Shown piece by piece: positions 6,521-10,467 of a DNA stretch of 10,467 bases. The stretch covers positions 1 through 10,467 of the forward strand of contig JAAFHD010000090.1 of assembly GCA_013298245.1 (NCBI GenBank). The letters run 5' to 3'. This DNA is from Alphaproteobacteria bacterium. GTDB lineage: Bacteria; Pseudomonadota; Alphaproteobacteria; Acetobacterales; Acetobacteraceae. A program made the position numbers and the translations under genes. Positions within the stretch are counted from its first letter, which is position 1. Each line of letters opens with the position of its first letter. Under the pieces are notes generated by a model. The model saw only the letters and a program-made list of their open reading frames with translations. It made no database searches and was not told where the DNA came from.

Positions 6521-8170
6521 TCACCCCTCGCCCTGCGCCACCACGCGGCTGATGCCCCAACGCACGCATTCGATGTCGGGATCAGCCGTCAGGATGATCT
6601 GCTGGCAGCGGCGCATCTCGCCGCCGAAATAGACGCTTTCGTCCAGCGCCACCGATGCACCACGGGCGCGCAGCTTCCATCCATGGCCGGATGGCAGGCG
6701 CATCAGCACCGCCTGGTCGTCCTCGACCAATGATGCCGAGACGGATGGGTGCAGATGGAAGGCGATGATCCAGGACAGGCTTTCGGCCTCGCCACCGGGC
6801 AGTTCCAGTGCGTCCTCGCCGCGCAGATCATCGCCGCCTTCGGCCAAATACAGCTTGCGGCGATGGATCGCCTGGAAGTTGCGCCGATACCCATCATGCG
6901 CGACTTCCAGCCAATGCGCGTGGTCCTGTTCGTGGCGTTCCACTTCCACGCGATCGGGGCGGCGGCCGAGGCCTTCTTCGCGCAATTCGGCGCTGCTGGT
7001 ATCGGCCAGCACCAGCGTGGAGTGTGCTGCGGTGCTGCGCAGCGCGTCCTTCCAGGACCCATCGCTGGCGGGGGCCGCGCCGCAATTCACGATCAGCCGA
7101 TCGCGGCCGACGGACAACTCGAAAGACCCCGTGCCGGCATGCGCATAACGGTCCGCGCCGCGCGGCAGCATGGTGCCGGGATCGGGCGGCCGAGACGCCG
7201 CCGGCGCGCCGCAATCCACGATCACCAGCGTGCGGCTGCCCTGCATGCGATGGAAGCCCGTATCCTGCAAAAGCATGGGCGCGCGCCCACGCGCCTGGCC
7301 GTGGTGCAACACCAGGTCCACCAGCGCGGCACTTTCCTCGCGCGTGCCGTTGAACAGCGCGAGCGAGCCATCCTGGTGGCGATAGAAGCGCAGCGCCTGG
7401 CAGGCGCGTTCCAGGATGATGCCCAGTTGCGGCGGCACATCCGCACCGGCGCCATGCAGCAGGTTGCGGATTTCGATCAGGTCCTGCGTCGCCAGCAGGT
7501 GCTGCGCGGGGCTACGTTCGACATGGCCGCCATCGGGGTAGAATTGGCGTTCCAATTCCTGCGGCAGCAGGCGCAGCGCGCGGCCCAGCCAGCCGTCTTC
7601 CGCCAGCGCAACCGACGCTGCGATGCCGGCCTTGATGGTGACCAGCGCGCCGCGATGCGCGGCCTCGGCGGGCAAGGCGCCCAGCACGGCGCGGCCATCC
7701 TGCACCAGGCGCGACATCAGCGCGCGGCGGAAGCCGTCATCGGCGGTCGCCGCCAGGAAATCCCAATGGCCAAGCCAGGCGGAAATGCGCGCGCCCGCCA
7801 CTTCCGGCGCCTGTGCCAAATCCTGACCGGCGCCATGGTGCAGCCAGTCATGTGCGAGGTCGCGCGCGCGCACCCGTGCATCATCGGTGCCCAGCGCGCG
7901 CAGGTCGCGCAGCCAGGTGAAGCCGTGTGCGGCGGCGCGCCACAGCAGCGGGCCATCGGCGGGTGCCCAGCCGATGCTGGCGTCATCGGGCGTCGCGGGC
8001 AGCAAGGCGTGGCGCGTGCCCTTCACGTCCAATTCGCCGCCCACCAGGGATTGGCCGCGCGCGGCCTCGCCAGGCCACAAATCCTTGAAGGCGCGGGCGG
8101 GGGCGTCGGGCACGCGCAGCGGTTTCAGCTGCGACAGCCAGCGCCGTGCGTTCCGCATCATGTCCGCCAT
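6521..8170 (-). CDS. Heparinase II/III family protein
   Basis: 549 aa. The N-terminal two thirds is Ala/Leu/Arg-rich and presumably the alpha/alpha-barrel of polysaccharide lyases (AAHGFTWLRDL, near residue 79; LERQFYPDGGHVERSP; LRFYRHQDGSLALFNG). From about residue 300 the C-terminal heparinase II/III-like beta domain is recognisable (TGSFELSVGRDRLIVNCGA, then RSTAAHSTLVLADTSSAEL, the family's conserved His-containing stretch). No signal peptide is visible, unlike secreted heparin lyases, so it may act in the cytoplasm; the substrate is unknown. In many alphaproteobacteria a protein of this type is encoded near rsmB, rpe and purH (from memory), which fits the rpe neighbour here. Its ATG (8168-8170) lies 2 nt after the rpe stop with a G-rich Shine-Dalgarno (six G, 8176-8181) inside the rpe end, so the two are coupled. 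Confidence 0.85.
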   Translation of the reverse strand: MADMMRNARRWLSQLKPLRVPDAPARAFKDLWPGEAARGQSLVGGELDVKGTRHALLPATPDDASIGWAPADGPLLWRAAAHGFTWLRDLRALGTDDARVRARDLAHDWLHHGAGQDLAQAPEVAGARISAWLGHWDFLAATADDGFRRALMSRLVQDGRAVLGALPAEAAHRGALVTIKAGIAASVALAEDGWLGRALRLLPQELERQFYPDGGHVERSPAQHLLATQDLIEIRNLLHGAGADVPPQLGIILERACQALRFYRHQDGSLALFNGTREESAALVDLVLHHGQARGRAPMLLQDTGFHRMQGSRTLVIVDCGAPAASRPPDPGTMLPRGADRYAHAGTGSFELSVGRDRLIVNCGAAPASDGSWKDALRSTAAHSTLVLADTSSAELREEGLGRRPDRVEVERHEQDHAHWLEVAHDGYRRNFQAIHRRKLYLAEGGDDLRGEDALELPGGEAESLSWIIAFHLHPSVSASLVEDDQAVLMRLPSGHGWKLRARGASVALDESVYFGGEMRRCQQIILTADPDIECVRWGISRVVAQGEG

Positions 8171-8172
8171 GC

Positions 8173-8823
8173 TTACCCCCCTTTCAGCGCCGCGATCGCA
8201 TCCCCGTAATGCTTCGCGCCGAAGACGGCGGTGCCCGCCACCAGCGTATCCGCACCGGCCGCGATGCAGCGGGGTGCGGTGTCTGCGGTGACGCCGCCGT
8301 CGATCTCCAGCGCGATGTCGCGGCCTGTTTCGTCGATCATCCTGCGGAGTTTGGCGATCTTCGGCAATTGGCTGTCAAGGAAGGATTGCCCGCCGAAGCC
8401 TGGGTTCACCGTCATGACCAGGATCAGGTCCACCAGGTCCAGCAGGTTTTCGACGGTGGAGACGGGCGTGCCGGGGTTCAACACCACGCCGCATTTCTTG
8501 CCCAGCCGCTTGATGGATTGCAGCGTGCGATGGGTGTGCGGCCCGGCTTCGGGGTGTAGCGAAATCAGGTCCGCGCCGGCTTGCGCGAAGGCTTCGATGT
8601 AGGGGTCGGCGGGCGCGATCATCAGGTGGACGTCGAAGGGGATGGGGCTGTGCGGGCGCAGGGCCTTCACGATGGCGGGGCCGAAGCTGATATTGGGCAC
8701 GAAATGCCCGTCCATGATGTCGAGGTGCAGCCAATCGGCGCCGGCGGCGGTGACGGCGCGGACCTCTTCTCCCAATCGGGTGAAGTCGGCGGCGAGCAGG
8801 CTGGGGGCGATGCGCGGGGTCAT
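8173..8823 (-). CDS. rpe: Ribulose-phosphate 3-epimerase
   Basis: Interconverts D-ribulose 5-phosphate and D-xylulose 5-phosphate in the pentose phosphate pathway or Calvin cycle; cytoplasmic (beta/alpha)8 barrel. 216 aa, within the usual 210-230. Seen: IAPSLLAADF (5-14) with the active-site Ser8; LHLDIMDGHFVPN (32-44) with metal ligands H33 and D35; FDVHLMI with H66; MTVNPGFGGQSF (137-148); and EIDGGV (173-178) with catalytic D175. All expected catalytic and metal residues are present. The start is fixed by an in-frame TGA 9 nt upstream, although no clear Shine-Dalgarno precedes it. It is the middle gene of a minus-strand run: NTF2-fold gene 31 nt upstream, heparinase gene 2 nt downstream. 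Confidence 0.97.
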   Translation of the reverse strand: MTPRIAPSLLAADFTRLGEEVRAVTAAGADWLHLDIMDGHFVPNISFGPAIVKALRPHSPIPFDVHLMIAPADPYIEAFAQAGADLISLHPEAGPHTHRTLQSIKRLGKKCGVVLNPGTPVSTVENLLDLVDLILVMTVNPGFGGQSFLDSQLPKIAKLRRMIDETGRDIALEIDGGVTADTAPRCIAAGADTLVAGTAVFGAKHYGDAIAALKGG

Positions 8824-8854
8824 GGGGGTTCATAACCACGCCTGCGCGGCGCGG

Positions 8855-9259
8855 TCAGCCCCCGACCTGCGCGATCCAGTCGGCCAGGTTGTAGTGCATC
8901 GTCACGCGGGTGATGCGGCCATTGCTGACGGCCAGGAAGGCGCCGGCGGGGAGGATGTAGCGCTGGCCATGGGCTGGCGGCAGGCCGGCGTCATCGGCCA
9001 GGTATTCGCCGTGCACGGTGAATTCAGCCGCCGCGCGGGTGCCGGTGCGGTCTACCATGATGGCGATGTCGCGCAGTTCCTCGCGGTAGCTGCGCTGCAT
9101 GCGCGAGAGGAAAGCGCGGAAGGCGGCGACGCCGGTTTCGCGGCCGCCCTGGTTGATGTCGTGCGCAACATCCGGCGCCAGCAGCGCGCACATCGCGTCC
9201 CAGTCGGCGCGGTTGAAGGCGGCGTAGTAGTCGCGGATCAGCGTTTCAGTCGGGTGCAT
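8855..9259 (-). CDS. Ketosteroid isomerase-related (SnoaL/NTF2-fold) protein
   Basis: 134 aa with the small conical NTF2-like fold. It resembles the conserved 'ketosteroid isomerase-related' family (TIGR02096, from memory): [17 protein letters not shown] (7-23), [11 protein letters not shown] (33-43), [18 protein letters not shown] and a C-terminal [11 protein letters not shown]. Asp34 lies about where ketosteroid isomerase has its catalytic Asp and Tyr11/Tyr12 near its N-terminal Tyr, but steroid isomerisation is not implied and the true substrate is unknown. The frame is open a further 72 codons upstream, but that extension runs antisense through the glyQ start and is Pro/Arg/Cys-rich, so the ATG at 9257-9259, just before the domain, is chosen. 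First gene of the apparent run with rpe and the heparinase gene, divergent from glyQ. Confidence 0.87.
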   Translation of the reverse strand: MHPTETLIRDYYAAFNRADWDAMCALLAPDVAHDINQGGRETGVAAFRAFLSRMQRSYREELRDIAIMVDRTGTRAAAEFTVHGEYLADDAGLPPAHGQRYILPAGAFLAVSNGRITRVTMHYNLADWIAQVGG

Positions 9260-9265
9260 GGCGGC

Positions 9266-9294
9266 TTCCGGTCTGGGTGCGGCGCCGTTATGTT
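9266..9294 (+). promoter_or_regulatory. Weak candidate promoter for glyQ
   Basis: The 62-bp spacer between the divergent NTF2-fold gene and glyQ must serve both. A -10-like TATGTT (9289-9294) lies 17 nt after a poor -35-like TTCCGG (9266-9271), giving a predicted start near 9301 and a leader of about 20 nt. The -35 match is weak, so this is only a candidate. Confidence 0.25.
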
Positions 9295-9321
9295 GCGCGT
9301 CCGTCGAACACGCCAGAGGCC

Positions 9322-10179
9322 ATGCCAAACGCACTCTCCTTCCAGGACATGATCCTGGCGCTGCACAATTACTGGTCCGCGCAGGGCTGCCTGATCCTTC
9401 AGCCATACGACATGGAGATGGGGGCCGGCACGCTGCACCCCGCCACCGCGTTGCGGGCGCTGGGCCGCACGCCATGGAAGGCGGCCTATGTGCAGCCCAG
9501 CCGGCGCCCTTCCGACGGGCGGTATGGCGAGAACCCGAACCGCTTGCAGCACTACTACCAGTACCAGGTCATTCTGAAGCCATCCCCGCGTGACCCGCAG
9601 GCGCTGTTGCTGGACAGCTACAAGGCGCTGGGTCTGGACCCCGCGGTGCATGACATGCGCTTCGTCGAGGATGACTGGGAAAACCCGACGATCGGCGCCT
9701 GGGGCCTGGGCTGGGAAGTCTGGTGCGACGGCATGGAGGTGACGCAGTTCACCTACTTCCAGCAGGTCGGCGGCATTCCGTGCGAGGTCCCGAGCTGCGA
9801 GCTGACCTATGGGTTGGAGCGGCTCGCGATGTACATCCAGGGCGTGGAGAATGTGTACGACCTGCGCTTCAACAATGAAGGCGTGCGCTACGGCGATGTG
9901 TTCCTGCGCGCGGAGCGGGAATACAGCGCGCATAATTTCGAACACGCGAATATCGCGCTGCTGCAAAAGCAGTTCGAGGAGGCGGAGCAGGAATGCCTGG
10001 CGCTGGCGCGCGCGGGCCTGGCGATGCCGGCCTATGACCACTGCATCAAGGCATCGCACCGGTTCAATTTGCTGGATGCGCGGGGCGCGATCAGCGTGGC
10101 GGAACGGGCTTCGTATATCGGGCGCGTGCGGGAGCTGGCGAAGGCGTGTTGCGAGACCTGGCTGGCGAAGGCGGCGTGA
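9322..10179 (+). CDS. glyQ: Glycyl-tRNA synthetase alpha subunit
   Basis: Catalytic subunit of the bacterial alpha2beta2 glycyl-tRNA synthetase; activates glycine with ATP, while tRNA recognition depends mainly on the beta subunit GlyS. 285 aa, close to E. coli GlyQ (303). Seen: [17 protein letters not shown] (6-22), [16 protein letters not shown], the strongly conserved [50 protein letters not shown], and [21 protein letters not shown]; the C-terminal helical part ends at TWLAKAA. ATG 9322 is preferred to the in-frame upstream ATG at 9277 because the protein begins as other GlyQ do; an AGAGG sits unusually close, 2 nt before it. glyS normally follows directly in bacteria of this kind, but the next gene here is a VapB-type antitoxin. 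No hairpin terminator follows. Confidence 0.97.
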   Translation: MPNALSFQDMILALHNYWSAQGCLILQPYDMEMGAGTLHPATALRALGRTPWKAAYVQPSRRPSDGRYGENPNRLQHYYQYQVILKPSPRDPQALLLDSYKALGLDPAVHDMRFVEDDWENPTIGAWGLGWEVWCDGMEVTQFTYFQQVGGIPCEVPSCELTYGLERLAMYIQGVENVYDLRFNNEGVRYGDVFLRAEREYSAHNFEHANIALLQKQFEEAEQECLALARAGLAMPAYDHCIKASHRFNLLDARGAISVAERASYIGRVRELAKACCETWLAKAA

Positions 10180-10189
10180 CGGAATGTCG

Positions 10190-10218
10190 TTGCCGGGAGG
10201 GCGCGTCGGCGTTATGGT
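10190..10218 (+). promoter_or_regulatory. Candidate sigma70-type promoter for the vapB gene
   Basis: TTGCCG (10190-10195) and TATGGT (10213-10218) each match 4 of 6 consensus bases and are separated by exactly 17 nt. Transcription would start near 10225, giving a leader of about 18 nt that includes the AAAGGA Shine-Dalgarno (10229-10234), 8 nt before the ATG. The -10 overlaps the left arm of the inverted repeat, as expected for a repressed promoter. Confidence 0.5.
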
Positions 10219-10244
10219 AGAAGACGCGAAAGGAATTCTACCAT
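10214..10244. promoter_or_regulatory. Perfect 9-bp inverted repeat, probable VapB autoregulatory operator
   Basis: ATGGTAGAA (10214-10222) and TTCTACCAT (10236-10244) are exact reverse complements separated by 13 nt, so the arm centres are 22 bp apart, about two helical turns. The left arm overlaps the -10 element and the right arm covers the first two bases of the vapB start codon. VapB-family antitoxins with a ribbon-helix-helix domain typically bind such palindromes with their toxin and repress their own operon. The geometry is seen; the role is inferred. Confidence 0.6.
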
Positions 10245-10467
10245 GGGCCAGCTGAACATCAAGGACGACGCGCTGATCGAGAAGCTGCGCGCCCTAGCGG
10301 CACGCCGGCAGACCAGCCTTACCGATACGCTGCGCCGGCTGGTCGCGGAGGAGGAGGCGCGGGATGCGGCTGACCGTAAGGCTCGCTTTGACCGCATCAT
10401 GGAGATCAGCCGCCAGTCCGCGGCGTTGTTGCCGCCCGGCATGACCAGCGACCACTCCTACCTCTAT
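10243..10467 (+). CDS. vapB: VapB-type (Rv0623-like) antitoxin, 3'-truncated by the window
   Basis: 75 codons are visible with no stop before the window end. The N-terminus GQLNIKDDALIEKLRALAA (2-20) has the beta-strand plus helix pattern of a ribbon-helix-helix DNA-binding domain, and TSLTDTLRRLVAEEEARD (25-42) the second helix. RFDRIMEISRQSAALLPPG, then TSDHSYLY, resembles the C-terminal toxin-binding tail of the PSK/Rv0623-like VapB family, which usually ends about ten residues later in a motif like YDE-x-GLP. These proteins neutralise a PIN-domain RNase toxin (VapC), whose gene would be expected just past the window edge. Good Shine-Dalgarno AAAGGA 8 nt upstream. It begins 63 nt after glyQ. 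Family fit is strong; the symbol assumes a vapC partner that cannot be seen. Confidence 0.85.
   Translation, partial: MGQLNIKDDALIEKLRALAARRQTSLTDTLRRLVAEEEARDAADRKARFDRIMEISRQSAALLPPGMTSDHSYLY

Noticed and set aside
6749..8209. 486-codon open frame on the plus strand opposite the heparinase gene
   Set aside because: Antisense shadow caused by high GC. The translation is Ala/Arg/Gln-rich without recognisable motifs, and it runs past the rpe-heparinase junction.
9260..9475. N-terminal extension of the NTF2-fold protein to 206 aa
   Set aside because: The extra 72 residues lie antisense to the glyQ start and look non-coding; the domain begins right after the ATG at 9257-9259.

Overview
The window is GC-rich, densely coded DNA with long antisense shadow ORFs. 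Gene content and protein style suggest an alphaproteobacterium, probably of the Acetobacteraceae (Roseomonas-like); this is inference from familiarity with the families, not a database result. It holds ten genes: two cut by the window edges, eight complete. No RNA genes, insertion sequences, prophage or CRISPR were seen.

Left part (1-5594, plus strand): a membrane-bound, outward-facing formate dehydrogenase of the FDH3 type. The alpha (molybdopterin) subunit lacks its 5' part, followed by a complete four-cluster ferredoxin-like beta subunit and a complete cytochrome b gamma subunit with a Sec signal peptide. A strong intrinsic terminator closes this operon. mobB and moeA follow, two late steps of molybdenum cofactor synthesis: MoeA inserts molybdate and MobB assists formation of the guanine dinucleotide form that the alpha subunit binds. 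Enzyme and cofactor supply therefore sit side by side but probably in separate transcripts.

Middle (5666-9259): a crotonase-fold gene on the plus strand, whose active site looks more like a delta3-delta2-enoyl-CoA isomerase than a hydratase. It converges on a three-gene minus-strand run: a ketosteroid-isomerase-related (NTF2-fold) protein, ribulose-phosphate 3-epimerase (rpe), and a heparinase II/III-family protein starting 2 nt after rpe ends.

Right part (9322-10467, plus strand): glyQ, the glycyl-tRNA synthetase alpha subunit, diverges from the NTF2-fold gene across 62 bp. Where glyS (beta subunit) would usually follow, there is instead the start of a VapB-type antitoxin gene running off the window. 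Its upstream region carries a sigma70-like promoter and a perfect 9-bp inverted repeat overlapping both the -10 element and the start codon, a plausible autorepression operator. This is the most interesting feature of the window: a toxin-antitoxin module apparently lodged behind, or inside, the glyQS locus. No wholly new system is evident.
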